64,000 nucleotides of DNA from Icerya purchasi (lineage: Eukaryota > Arthropoda > Insecta > Hemiptera > Monophlebidae), in NCBI GenBank assembly GCA_039619475.1, contig CM077116.1, forward strand, positions 253,256,440 through 253,320,439, read 5' to 3'. Made by a program: the position numbers and the translations under genes. How positions within the stretch are numbered: position 1 is the stretch's first letter; each line of letters opens with the position of its first letter. Below the pieces are notes generated by a model. It was not told the DNA's origin. It worked only from the letters and a program-made list of their open reading frames with translations, and did no database searches. Of this stretch, positions 10,870 through 22,410 are shown piece after piece.

Positions 10870-11722
10870 ACAGTCAACGTTGATCATACCAATTGTAGCA
10901 AAATTCCTATCCTCTGTACTACATTATATTAATATCTAATCCCTTCAGTATTTCCCATTTTGGCATTCCTAACTTATCGTGTCCAGTGATTTCCAACGAA
11001 CTCCTCTCTAAACGAAGAACACGCACTGATGTTGCAGTTACAGTCACAAACAGGCACAGCTCGCAGTTAATTTTGCGGGCTCGCTGTCGCATTTGCGGCC
11101 CTAACGGTAGATAGGGGAACTCCTTGTCAGACGACACTGCGGGCGCTGCTGTTGCAGTGTGGCCATAGTGTTCGGTGAAAATCCTGCTCATTTCCTTTTA
11201 ACAGAACGTTAGGCGCTGTTTCCGCAGTCGTCGCCATAAATATGATTAATGTTTCATAATTAAAAACTATAAACTTTGGTTTATAGTGATGGAGAAAGTC
11301 ATTGAACTTTCGGATAATTGTTTACGGACGCTAAGCGCTGTGTTCTACATAGGTTTCGTGATTGATGGATCTAACTGCTTTTTCAACATCCCGTGTTTCT
11401 TCTTCCTTAATTATTTATAGCCAGATTCCTTTGTCCGTTTGTATTGTGGGCTCTGTAATTGCAGATGTGGCCATGGTATGGGACAGCTAACTCCTTTTGC
11501 TCTTACCTTCGTCATTTCTTTTCTTTTCAGGATACATACGTTTGGCATTTTTCGACGTTGATTGTTATTGTTTCTCCATCTTTGGTATAGCATTCTTTGT
11601 CAGATTCCATTCCTTGTTATTCCTAATTGCTGCTATGTACACATGTTGATGGGTAATCGTCCGTTGCTGACAAGCCCAGGGAAAAACCCAAACAAGAAAA
11701 AAAAAAAAAAAAAAAAAAAAAA
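10870..11722 (+). other. end of ORF2 and 3' UTR of LINE A, with A-tail
   Basis: The first about 520 bp align closely, by eye, to 44,520-45,032, including the block around 11,040-11,230 (CTCGCTGTCGCATTTGCGGC). The similarity stops near 11,390. The remaining 330 bp to the A-run is present only here, so it is either the true 3' terminus of A, missing from the other copy, or a separate small insert. Confidence 0.65.
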
Positions 11723-11728
11723 GATGTT

Positions 11729-11735
11729 ACTAAAC
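11729..11735. repeat. target-site duplication of element A, right copy (ACTAAAC)
   Basis: Pairs with 2150-2156. Six bases (GATGTT) separate it from the A-run, so either the tail ends there or the duplication is imperfect. Confidence 0.5.
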
Positions 11736-13190
11736 ATTATCTTAGCATTCTCCGATACGTTCTTTAGAATAGAGAATGTTATACCACCTATGCTAGGTGT
11801 TCAATCCTTTTTCCTACACTATGGTACAAAGAGTTCGGAGTAAGGAATCGGTTATAGTAAAAAATGCTTATGGACTGTATTTTCTCGTGAGGTTTGTTTA
11901 AATTCCCCTAATTCATCAGCTGTTGGAACGTACAGAGGAGCCACTACGCTAACGAAATCATAAAACCAACAATCATTACTTACGCTGTTGTTCTGTACAT
12001 CCTTGTTCTTAAAGTGCTTCGCCAATATCCAAACATCTTTTAATGGCGTATTAAACTTGCCACAGAAACTTTTTTAAACAGCTCTTTTAATTGATTTTAG
12101 AAGTTTACGTGTTTCCACAGCAACTTTTTTATACACTACATACGATGACATGGATCCTTCTGAACGAAAATTTCTTAAACCCTCATTACAATCGTTAATC
12201 TTTGACTCACATTGGATGTTCCACCAGGGCTTAAGTTGTTTTTTCCCTCTATGTAAACTCGCTCGAGGTACTGATTTCTGCAGGGCTGAAGAAACAGCAC
12301 TCTGAAATAAGTTGCATTTACCTATTGAGTTAATGTAAACCTCACTCAGGCCCAAGTCTAGCGTATTTTAAAATTTTATTCAGTCTGCATTTGTATGTTT
12401 CCATCTTAAGATGATGTGTTCGAAGCAGTATGCTTGAGAATTAACACAACTGAAAGTCTCTAGATCAATATCAATAGCGATGGGATACCTGCCGGATGAG
12501 GAAGAACTCTCCAAAAGCAATCAAGGAATATACCCTATGAGACAAATGAAAAATCCACTGAATTACTTTATTGAGTATTTCCTATTTTAGTCGCGGAATC
12601 ATCGTTAAAGAAGCAGAGATTAGAATTGGAGATAACATCCATTATTACCCGACTCTTCCTGTCATTGCAACTAAAACCCAAACAGTTATTTCAAGCATTA
12701 AAATCCGTGCCTAAAACGATAAGGATGTCGTTCAAATTTTCCAAAGCTTTAACAATAACTGAAAGGTCAACTGAGTGTTTTGGAGGAGAATAATTATGAA
12801 ATAAATACCCCCGAAAACCTCCTAATATTAACAGAAACAAAAACTGCATTAGATTTTGTGTCATTATTACAACATGTTAGATTTAGATTAATTTTACGAT
12901 GAGTTAGACAATTCTCAACTAGAATCGCAACTACACCATACCCATCTACTTTATCCTCACAGTAACAACTGAAATTATTGATATGAAAAAAATTGTCAGC
13001 AATAAGCCACATTTCGAACAATAACACAATATCTACATCATGGTGAAATATAAATCGAATTTATAGGCAAGAATACTTTTAGCGTTCCACTGCAACACTC
13101 GAAGCATGATAGAAGGAAGGGAAAAAAAAAGAAGGCAGAAAAACAAAATAAAAAAACGTAAATAACTATAAAAATAGGTAAACAAAAGCA
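11729..13190 (-). pseudogene. 5' half of I-clade LINE 'I0': endonuclease and linker
   Basis: On the minus strand from about 13,110 the translation starts an endonuclease (MLRVLQWNAKSILAYK). It continues after a frameshift as LLFEMWLIADNFFHI, DGYGVVAILVENC, VLGTDFNA and FFNDDSATKIGN. The linker at 12,355-12,074 contains QLKPWWNIQCESK; KDVWILAKHFKNK and DFVSVVAPLYVPTADE follow at about 12,030-11,900. The last piece before element A is PSIGGITFSILKNVSENAK, matching SSPGIDGLSYIVLKNL of A. The reading continues at 2149 on the other side of A. Stops and shifts are frequent, so I0 is the oldest layer. Confidence 0.75.
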
Positions 13191-13234
13191 GAAGGGCTCG
13201 AAATAACATTAAGTTTAGTAGCATCGACTCGCAT

Positions 13235-13760
13235 TTTACGGTAGTACTGTCATCTGCAAACATTGCTATTGATATTTGTCACTGCTGGCACATCCAGCGT
13301 ATAAAGTAAATATAATACAGGTCAAAGACTAGCAGCTTATCAGATTTAGCTTTATCAAAGTATACCTAAAGAATCGGTCTTCGATGTATGATTTTATCAG
13401 CACGCAATAGTACACGGAAGAAGTAGGTTTAACTGGTGCAGAAGGCCTTCATGTCACACTTTGTCGAAAGCCCACACAACATCAAGGAGTTCTTCAGAAG
13501 AACGTTTTCAATGTAGCTCGATTAACTTAGTCAACGGTCCAGTGACCGAATCCGAAACGGAAATCAAAAATAATATTATTCGCATTAATTACTGCGTTTA
13601 AGCGTTTCGAAAATAATTTTTCAAATATTCCGGACATTGATCGACATAGGCTGATGAGTATTCTGCCACTTTTCCGGATTTTAATATAATTACTATTATT
13701 CGCTACTTTCCATCGCGCAAGTGTGGCCGATAAACAGAAAATCATTCCTTAATAATTTTC
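13235..13760 (-). pseudogene. jockey-clade reverse transcriptase fragment
   Basis: The minus-strand translation reads SGRILISLCRSMSGIFEKLF, then INANNIIFDFRFGFGHWTVD, CCVGFRQSV, LIKSYIEDRFFRYTL, YAGCASSDKYQ and a terminal MFADDSTTV carrying the RT active site. These blocks match jockey RT in order, with stops and frameshifts between them. The fragment ends just after FADD and is followed on the same strand by the start of the I0 endonuclease region, so both ends are truncated. Confidence 0.7.
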
Positions 13761-15560
13761 ACCGCGACGAAGTCCATTCCAGACGCGTTTTCAGGGTTTA
13801 CATCTATGTGACACTGTAATAACTTCTAAAAGTGAATTATGTTAACTGTTAAATGTTTCCTTTAGTTTAACATTTCAAATGACGTTGTTAGGCGTGATCA
13901 CTGCAGACGATGTTGTGCATTAACTTTTTCTTCATTACTTGTAGCCCAATTAATCAAACCTAATCCGGGTGATTGGTATAATAGCGGCCTCTTCAGATGT
14001 TAACTTTCCGTAGCGAATTACTGCTGTTCCCCGAGCTGTATAATGACTTAATCCTCTGAATCAATCTCTTTAATCAGTTGCCAATAGAATCGATGCATTT
14101 TTATCAATAATAATGCGAGAAATATGCCAGCAATTTCTATCTATCTACCTTTAATTGCTTATCTCAACTGCGTACGGTAATTCTTTTCTAAATGTTCCGA
14201 TTTTGGGAAATTCGTCTTCGTGCAATTATTTTTGCAGTTCGTTCTTTTCAAACGGTACAATAGCGCAGGCTCGATAAAGCCTAATTTTTAACGAGCTATT
14301 TTATTTTTCGGTGAAATGGATTCCGTTGTAAGATGTAAATATTTCAGTTAATTCGACGGTAGCCTCCCCTATCTTCTCGCGCGTTACTATTTCTTTGCCA
14401 ACTTCATCCGCAGTTTCATCCGAATGCTTCGTTCGAACTTCAGTCTAATTTCCCTATTTCGAAACCTTTTCGCGGAAATAAACGCTATATGATTTACGTA
14501 AAATGTAGACGGTATTCGTTTGAGCGCAAAAGACGTACCCCCGGAAGCTTAAAATTACAATTTCTAATCTACAATCCGGATTATGAATCCATTCCACCGC
14601 CGATAGTTCGAACAGAATATTGCGTTAACCAGCTGCCAATGAAGTTTCCGTAACCGCCTGTTTCCAGCGTAACTACGTTCTTTCGGCAATTTCTTAAATT
14701 ACTTTCTTATTCTCTACTCTCTGCCGCATTTCGAAAACCAGTAATTTAAAAAAAAAAAAAAAAAAGTAGTTCTTTTTGTCTCGCAGTTTTACTGACACTA
14801 GAGAGATCCGAAAAAATTAACGACGGAATGTGGATAGAAACTCGAAACGCATACAGCAATTAATTTTCAGCTCGAAAAAGACGGACCAGTTAAGAAAAGT
14901 GGAAAGTCGATCGCTTACTAGCTAGATCAAAGGCGCTAGGGAAAAATCATTTGGCAAACAGTCGGTTGGATAACCCGAGAAACAGAGTGAATGCTGTAGA
15001 GGAAGGAAAGTAGATTAGTTCTGGTAACCGTAGTGTAACCTCGTAAAGCGAGACGCGCAACATGAAGCGTACTCATTCAAGTGGACTTGATAGTCTCTCC
15101 CCACTTTCAGCTCAGGATCCCTGCCTACAGATGTCAGTTAAAACAACGTGGCAGAAGTTCGAGATGTAACAAAATGAAATAAACTATGTCCAAACAAAAT
15201 GAGCGAGTCTGAGATGACAAATATATCAGGGTCAATCTAAGAAAGGCCCTTAAGCTGAGAAAAAAAAAAGGGACAGATGTCATAGTTGCGGTAGCTTCTA
15301 CGAATAGATTCAGCAATCTTACGGAATAAAACGAGTGTTTTATATTGTGTTAAGACAAATGATCACCGACTAGCTTAAGACAACTTTGGGCACGATAGTA
15401 ATAACGCTTCACGCGCTGGAAACCTTACTGCCTATTTCCATTCTACGAACACCCTACATTCGTAATAGACTGGAACAGAATTGCAATTTAGAGGCGTAGC
15501 AGCTGGAGTTCCGGTAAAGACCAACCACGGACCAGTGAAAAACCGTCCGTGAGAAATATG
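13761..15560. other. no recognisable gene; anonymous AT-rich DNA
   Basis: No frame gives a convincing protein. There is an A-run near 14,748-14,765, but I could not find a retroelement body ending at it. A 60-codon minus-strand frame at 15,134-15,316 has no recognisable motif. Confidence 0.5.
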
Positions 15561-15571
15561 CTAGCAGGAAA

Positions 15572-15703
15572 ATGAAAATACGCGTCTGGAACGTTCGAAC
15601 CTTTAATGCAGCCGAGAAGCTTCGTCCGCTGCAAAATGAAGCAGATCACACTGCCATAATCGACATTGAAAAACACACCGTAATAATACTGGGCATTTAA
15701 CAT
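15572..15703 (+). pseudogene. N-terminal scrap of an APE-type endonuclease (RTE-like)
   Basis: From ATG at 15,572 the plus strand encodes MKIRVWNVRTFNAAEKLRPL followed by about 20 residues ending in VIILG. The WNVRT-N motif followed by a Lys-Leu segment is the usual start of RTE-type and related LINE endonucleases. Only about 42 codons remain before similarity is lost at the adjoining tRNA-like sequence. The overlapping 128-codon minus-strand frame is judged a shadow. Confidence 0.5.
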
Positions 15704-15900
15704 CACCTCGTAGTTAAGGCGCTTAGCTATTAAATCAGAGGACACGGGGTCGAGACTTGTCTCGTTCCGCATCCGAATCGCTCCTAGGTATATACCTAAT
15801 CTAAAATTTAATTGGGTACCAGAGAAATCTGGGAAAGTAAAGGTGGCCGAGAGAAAGGAACTGGCCGCATCCATTAGGCTAGTATCATTATGAAAAACTT
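15704..15900 (+). repeat. candidate tRNA-derived SINE or tRNA-like pseudogene
   Basis: TAGTTAAGGCG at 15,711 resembles a pol III A box of the tRNA-Ser/Leu type, and GGTCGAGACTT at about 15,748 resembles a B box (consensus GGTTCGANTCC). The spacing is about 36 bp, as in tRNA genes and SINE heads. A non-tRNA body follows to about 15,900 (GGCCGAGAGAAAGG, CCGCATCCATTAGGCT). No cloverleaf could be completed and no A-tail is clear. A second copy would settle it; I did not find one in this window. Confidence 0.4.
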
Positions 15901-16418
15901 AACTTCGCAATTCCCGACGCCCTGCTAAAAAGATATGGGACTCACTTTTAGTGACCAAATTTCTTTTTTTTTTTATAATATACTATTAGCTGTCCATCAA
16001 GGACATTTAGCAATACGTATGAATGAAATTAAGTATGAAGGGAGGAGTACCCAATGGCACCTACCCGATTACCCTGACCTTAAAACAAGGTCCTGCGGTT
16101 TTTGGCGTTTCAGTCTTCTTACATCATCGGTAACATATAGCAATCCTCTAGCAAGAGTGTTCGGATGAGTATCGAGTCTGTCTGCGTGTCTTTTAGCGTG
16201 AACTTTGATGACTTCAGCCACATAATCTATACACAAATCTCGATGTAAGGTTAGATTAGTAACACATCAGGGTGCCTTGATTATCAACCGAAGGATCTTA
16301 TTCTGAGAAGTCTGTATTACCTTCAAGTTTGAAAGTTGAACCCCGTACGTCCAGATAGGTTTTAGAATTGTTATGTATATTAAAAATCCGTTGTTAGTAC
16401 ACTGTTTCTCCACATCAG

Positions 16419-17510
16419 CTAGTACATTTTTTTAACCCGGATATCTAATTCTTTCTTTTTAACCTGTATATGGTGTTTCCACGTCAATGGGCTGTCTAAG
16501 TGCAAACCTAAATACCTGACTGTTGCTCGCACAGGAAAATCTGTGTTACTGATCCTAACGGATGGGACTTCAACTTTTCGGTTAGTAAAATGGATATTCA
16601 CCGATTTGTTCTCGTTTATCCTGATTTTCCATTTTTTAAACCATGTTTCCGCCTTCGTAAGAGCATTTTGTAGATTATTGCTAGCTATCTTCGGATCTTC
16701 ATGTAATGAAAGCAGTGACGTGTCGTCCGCAAATGTAGCCACCTGCACATTCTCTGTCGCAAGAAAATCTACTGTATATTACAGCGTGGGGCCCAACAGA
16801 GAACCCTGAGGAACGCCTGCTAAAATCGGATGTATTTCTAAGTAGGTATGTTCGTAACGCACTTGAAAATGTCAATCTTCAAGGTATGACTTTAGCAACA
16901 GGTAAAGATTACTCGGAAACAAACATTTTAATTTTTCTAATAAGCCATCGTGCCAAACTTTATCAAAAGCTTGTTGAACGTCAAGAAATGCCGCAGTACA
17001 TACTTTTTTTTGTTTCTAAACTATTTTCAATTTCGCTAACCACCCTATGCAATTGATCAACCGTAGAGTGATGTTTTAAAAAGCCGAACTGATGTTGCGG
17101 AATTACATATTAATTTTTCCATTACCTTCGATAAAACAGGCAACAACGAAATGGGACGATAAGACGTTACAGAGTAGGGATCTTTACCAGGTTTCGGAAT
17201 CGTTACGATTTGCGCAAACTTCCATTGTACCGGAAAGTATTGTATGCGAAATACTGCGTTACATATAGAAGTGAGCAGTACTATAGCTTTCCGCGGAAGT
17301 TTATTTAAATTAAGTCGAAAGCTGGGCTTTTCTTCTTTTTCAGCGTTTTAAGCAAACACCCAACCTCGTGAGGAGAAGCTGACTTTATTGTTGGAGGTGG
17401 TCCATATGGACTGGTTATAAATGCATGTATTTCCCTGTCCGTGTTTGCCTGTATGTTTAGCTTAAACACGGTTGCCAGGTACTCAACAAATAAATTCGAC
17501 TTCTACTTAT
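16419..17510 (-). pseudogene. reverse transcriptase domain of jockey element D
   Basis: The best-preserved part is the 109-codon frame 16,748-16,419, which begins QVATFADDTSLLSLHED (the RT active site) and continues with AETWFKKWKIRINENKS, VRYLGLHLDSPLTWKHHI and ELDIRVKKMY. This matches the jockey RT palm and thumb almost residue for residue in pattern. Upstream at about 17,500-16,800 the finger motifs are recognisable but broken, for example a QHQFGFLKHHSTVDQLHR-like stretch near 17,090-17,040. It is non-functional. Confidence 0.75.
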
Positions 17511-17914
17511 GATCTTTCGCCCATGACTCGTTACCGTGTTTCACCGAAGGAACATGTTTATTCGGTTGCCTAATATTTTTGGTAGACTTCCACAAGGAAT
17601 AATCATCAATTGCTAAGGGTGATAGTTTAGCTAAATAATTACTGAGTGTTTTATTTTTGATTTCTTCCAAAAGTATTTTTAATTCTTTTATTTTATTATT
17701 AAACAACTTTTTATCCGAAGGATTTCTCGTTTGGAACCACCTTCTTCTAAGCTTTTTCTAAAACACGTTTCCAGACTTATATTGGATAATTCTTATTACT
17801 TTTTTTACATTTAAGAACAGGAGTGCTTAAGGTAGCTGCTGTTTGTATTTCGTTTGTTAAATACCGTACGGCATTCTCGATGTCGATTGGGCTTTTTAAA
17901 GGAATTTTTAAGTT

Positions 17915-18419
17915 TAACTTTGTATAAACAGATCAATAAAATTAATTCAAGTAGTATACGACTTTGGCAACTCAGATGTGATAAATCAAAAACTGGAAAA
18001 GTAACAACACGGGAAATAGTTCCAAACTTAGAAGAAAGACTACAAATGAAACATTTTTATACCGATTATAACTTCACTCAATTTTTAACCGGACATGGAA
18101 ATAATGCGGTGTCTATATGAAACGATTTAAAATTGCTGAAACAGACATCTATAAAGACTGTGAACAGAAAACAGATGATTAACATTCGATTTTCGAATGC
18201 AATAAGTTTAAAAACGAAAGAGAAAAACGGAAAATAATAAAAAAACCAATAACCGAAATACATAAAAAAAACTTTTTTAATTTGATCAGCTTTGTCAATC
18301 ACGTAATGAATAACAAAACAAAACACATCAACAACAAATAATAACAGTAACAATCAGAAACTCTGGCTGAAAAACCGCAAGGTACAGCGGAGTAAATAAA
18401 TAAATAAAAAAATAAAAAA
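17915..18419 (+). mobile_element. 5'-truncated LINE 3' end 'E' (R1/jockey-type C-terminus) inside D
   Basis: The plus-strand translation gives SIRLWQLRCDKSKTGKVTTR, then NFTQFLTGHGNNAVSI and, across a stop, a short C-x-C...H...FEC-like stretch with IFECNKFKNEREK. The W-Q-W-S-GK pattern followed by Q-LTGHG is the C-terminal region of R1- and jockey-like ORF2 proteins. An A-rich tail (AATAAATAAATAAA type) at about 18,395-18,415 ends it. It splits element D, whose coding sequence resumes on both sides. No clear target duplication was seen. Confidence 0.6.
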
Positions 18420-19075
18420 ATTCAAATAATCTCTAAATGATTCCCAGTCTGTTTTGTGGTTATATAAATGTATTTCTCTGCATATAAACGAATCACCGAA
18501 AGTTAAAATGATAGAAGAGTGATCTGAAAATCGATCGAAGGAAGAATTTATATCGATATAATAACTAGCGGTTCCGTTTGTAATGAAAAAATCTAAAAGA
18601 TCCGGTATCTTACGATTATCGGTTGGCTAATAAGTTAGTTCACCCGTTGATATATAGTTGACATTGTGACTGCACTCGTTTGAACATACGTCCCGTTGTT
18701 GCAGTTATCCTGGGTCCCCACGCTGTATGCTTGGCGTTCTAATCTCTTCCTGACACAAATCTGCTCCCTAAATTTTTCATATATTTACAGAATTCTATCA
18801 ATGTTATTTTATGTCGTGGCGAACAATAAGTAGCCGATAATACAAGCTGACCACCCATCGTCTGTATGCTAATGTTAGTTCCCTGTAGATACTCCTCCCT
18901 AAAATAATTTAGTTCGCGCTGTACACTTTTTATTAATATTGCTGAACCTCACAAAATGAATTAATTATTATTGATAAACGTTTTGGAAGCCCTCTCCTAG
19001 ATTACGATGCTGTAAGCGATGAAATACTCCTAGAATTACGATATTGCTAATAAATCTCATGCAGCTACATCTGCG

Positions 19076-19986
19076 TTGACTGAACAAAACTTCAAAATTT
19101 CAGCTTCGAATCTGCTACCTGTTTTCAAAATACTTCATTCCAAGTACTGCATTTATACTCCGTCCTTTTCTAATAATCTACAAATATCTCACTATCTGAC
19201 TGTTCAACCTATGCTTCTTTCCAACTCGTGGTTCTTTAGTGTCCCCTTACTTCGGCGTTCTACCATTGTTTCCATTATTTGCTTGCGTGTTAATTATTTT
19301 CACTGTTCCTCGTTTTCGTTTTTTTCTCAATATCTTCTCCGCCCTGTCCACCCGAACGATGAGGCTTTCTATGATTTCAATCATATTCTTTTTTTCGATG
19401 TCCGCCGCTCTCAAATAAACTCTCTATTTTTTACACTCAATTCCTAGCACTTAACGTCCTTATCCGATACTGTGCTTCGTATATCTTGTCATTTCCCCTT
19501 TAGTCCGTCATTCCTATACTTGGTTCTTTTCTATTATCTATCTCTGACCAAATTGCTATTTAATGATTTTGATTCTTTCTTCTTTATATTGCTCTTGGGT
19601 ATAACATCTTTGTTTTCGTGCCCCAAGAAAACAAATTCCATTATCCCCCACCCCCCCTATTTTCACTTCTCGTTGGCTTCTTCTTCACACTGTCTTATTT
19701 TCTCGTATTGTCCTTTCCATTCGAATGATGCAGTTGACTGAAATGACTATCACGTTTTTATTCAGTGTTATCGCTTTCGATGAAGCGTTCAGCTCCCTAT
19801 TTCCATCTGCTTAGTCTTGGGATTCCCGTTCTTTCTTTTGCCCGCTATATCCTCTCCGTTCCTTCGCAACAATATTTCATCGACTCATTATATAATGACT
19901 TTTTCTTTTCTTTTTTAATTTCTTCTGGGTAAATGTCATTGGTTGATGACCCCCCTCCAAAAAAAAAAAAAAAAAAAAAAAAAAAA
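19076..19986 (+). mobile_element. 3' end of I-clade LINE family B, copy 3
   Basis: The plus-strand frame 19,076-19,447 reads NFKISASNLLPV, then SHYLTVQPMLLSNSWFF and ICLRVNYFHCSSFSFF, a degenerate match to the B copies at 24.5 and 38.9 kb (YLSVQPSLPSNIWFF and similar). It is the region after RNase H including the terminal zinc finger. The 3' UTR ends in GGTTGATGACCCCCC followed by an A-run at 19,961-19,986, the same terminal sequence as the other B copies. It is 5'-truncated at about 19,076 and heavily mutated. Confidence 0.65.
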
Positions 19987-22410
19987 CGAACAAAAATCAA
20001 TATAAAAACTAGAGACACTTCTTGGCGCCACATATTTTATGATCAACGTCTGCAAAAAATCATTGCGCGTGAAAAACAAACCCTAAAATTCATAAAGTAA
20101 CATTAGAAGCCGTCAATTTATTCTTGTCATCGCGTTATTGTCGTAATTTCATACTCACGTACCGAACAGCGAGAGCCGATTAGTCGATAGGTAAAAAAAA
20201 TTATCATTCTACTAATGTAAGCAATTTTTGAAAATAATGAAAACGGAGTAAACGCGATATTTTAAATAATTGTTATCGAATTTAGAAAAATTTGAATTTT
20301 CTGGGTAATGGTTCCTGGTTAACGAGCCCAATTTTCCTCCTTTTTTTTTTTTTAATGAAGAAAGAATTGAATGCAAAAAAACACAATTAATTACTGCGTT
20401 AATAAAAATATAAATTTGCCGACTAGTTCCGCAAATGTCCGTAATGTTATTAAACTAGATTTACGCGTCCTACCCCCCCCCCCCCCCCCCGCAAATAGTT
20501 CTGCCGCAGTGTGATGAAAACACTATTCATTGAAATGTCGCCGAAAATTTCATGACAAGCCGGTGTCTATCTACCCGAGCAATACCTGAGCTGAGTGCGT
20601 TCAACAGACAGACAAACTCGCAAACATTTTATACGCCCAGCTGATTTACCGTACGGCGTAGTTAGTTAGCGGAGAAGTTTTAGTCGAAAGCGGTATCTTA
20701 TCTATGTTCGCTTTATGGAGCTTAAAATGGAGAATTCGATTTTATCGCAAACACCGTTAATCTGAACTGCTTCCATGGTAAAAATTAAAGAAGACGATTA
20801 ATTTAAAGGGCAGATTTGTTGCCTGCGAATGCCTAAAAAAGTGAATTTGTAATATCTTTTAAATTAACTATTTAGTTCTCTCGAAGATCGGAATTTATTA
20901 CTGTGTAAATATAAAAACCAAAAAGAGGTACCCGTTCGACGTGAGTCATAAACATGGCGGCGAATTAACCGAAATTTCTCGGGAAACGACAATTTGAACA
21001 AGCAAGATGATTTTCTTTGTGTCTGGTAAATGGCGAAATAAAAAGTTAACTCCGGCGCTTGGTAAAATTAATTGTGCGAGCATCGATATAAACTTTACGC
21101 TAATTAGCAGTAATCCTTCTTTGCCTCTCTCGGCCGATTTGTTTTCAACTATAACGACGCTTCACATTAAAGGTTCCCGAGAAGATCGCGACATCAAAGG
21201 AGAGTAGATTATTTTACCGAAATGGCTTTAAAACTCCTCTTCGGTATCATTACTACTTTCTCCTAAGTTCAATATTTACTTTAACGCAAATTAAGATACT
21301 GCCGAAACACATCGATTCACTTAGACCATCCGCGGAATTAGGATGAGTAAAACTGGCAAGCGATTGCTTTCAAGCGAACGGGAGCACTGTAATGAACAAT
21401 TTAAAAAAATTCTCGTTATTAAAAGGTCGCGTGGTCGTTCGTTGTCGTTTAAAAGTTCTTAAATTCGATTTTAACTCTGCAGCGCTGAATACTCGTGTCT
21501 TTGAAAATTAACCTATGAGCTTCCTATGTGATGACGAATCACTGTTATCGATTGACCCCGATTAGCTGTTATGCTGCTTCGAAACAGTCTATTTGGTCTG
21601 TTTTTCGATACCAACTTTTTACTGGGCAGTGTGGGCTCTGTTTAATAAGTGTGACAGTGAACATTGAAACGGTTTTCTTCGTGTTCCATCAGTACGGAAT
21701 AAAGAGCAATGTAAGTTCCAGTCGTAGCTAACATCGATTGACGCTTGTTGGTTACTAATAAAGTCCAAAGCAGTGCGGGCGTAACTTAATAGTGATGTGA
21801 TCGCACTCATTTGTTAATTACTTGAATTTCTCCAACTCGTTTGACACACTTAATTCCAAAAGTGCTTCTCTGGGATCCCTAGATTTTTTTTTGGGATAGC
21901 GTGAACACGGCCAGTAGTGCTAATGTTACGCTCTGTTAACCGAGTCAGCTACTTACTTTTCATAACAATGGTATCACCAAGTTCTTATATTTTCCCGATT
22001 TTTCTTCTTTTCTCAATATTTCTTTTTATTAACATTGCTGCAACCTCCTCTATTCGTCCTTGCGACCTTTTACAGTTACTTTTTTTTTCCGATAATAATT
22101 TCGATTTCATTACTTCTGATTTTCTTACCGCGATCTATTGGCTACCTTTGTTGGTAAACTTGAAAAAAGAAAGCTCGTCACATCATTCCGATTAAAGATG
22201 TTAAAGTCGAATTTTTTATCTATAAATCATTTTTATCCTTCCCCCTCTTTTTCTACTGCTAGTATGATTTCTCCGACATAAATCAATCCAAAAAAATATC
22301 CTGAAAATTTCTCCATTACAATTCTTACTATCACGTTTACCAATGCTTTATAACTCTGTCGACTATTTCACGGATTCCTTCGAAGAGCACAAATTTTCTA
22401 CAATTTATTT
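19987..22410. other. no recognisable gene; AT-rich DNA with an 18-base C-run
   Basis: None of the short frames here has a recognisable motif. The only notable feature is a run of 18 C at 20,473-20,490. The 92-codon frame at 21,917-22,195 is hydrophobic low-complexity sequence and is not supported as a gene. Confidence 0.5.

Larger units (their letters stand above)
2157..11722 (+). mobile_element. I-clade LINE 'A', 5'-truncated, interrupted by LINE C
   Basis: This is a plus-strand non-LTR retrotransposon with the layout CCHC gag tail, endonuclease, RT, RNase H, C-terminal zinc finger, 3' UTR and an A-run at about 11,697-11,722. Subtracting the nested C element leaves about 5.3 kb. The 5' end is missing: the gag is entered in its last zinc knuckle. 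The order EN-RT-RNase H and an ORF2 start like that of the Drosophila I factor support the I clade. It sits inside I0 with a 7-bp duplication. ORF2 carries only one nonsense codon and one frameshift before the C insertion, so A is younger than I0. A partial second copy lies at 44,225-45,032. Confidence 0.8.
15935..18970 (-). mobile_element. jockey-clade LINE 'D', 5'-truncated, split by element E
   Basis: Minus-strand order: endonuclease at about 18,970-18,420 (NYFREEYLQGTNISIQTMGG, SATYCSPRHKITLIEF, NAKHTAWGPR, DRFSDHSSIILTFGDSF and DWESFRDYL); then the inserted element E; linker at 17,914-17,503 (IPLKSPIDIENAVRYL, YSLWKSTKNIRQPNK); RT at about 17,500-16,420; and the jockey C-terminal region to about 15,935 (ILKPIWTYGVQL, HRDLCIDYVAEVIKVHAKR). 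Coding continuity across E shows it was one element. Many stops and frameshifts are present. No gag or 5' UTR was found upstream. Confidence 0.78.

Noticed and set aside
15488..15874. 128-codon minus-strand frame as a gene
   Set aside because: It overlaps a plus-strand endonuclease scrap and a tRNA-like sequence that explain the region better; no motif is visible in it.
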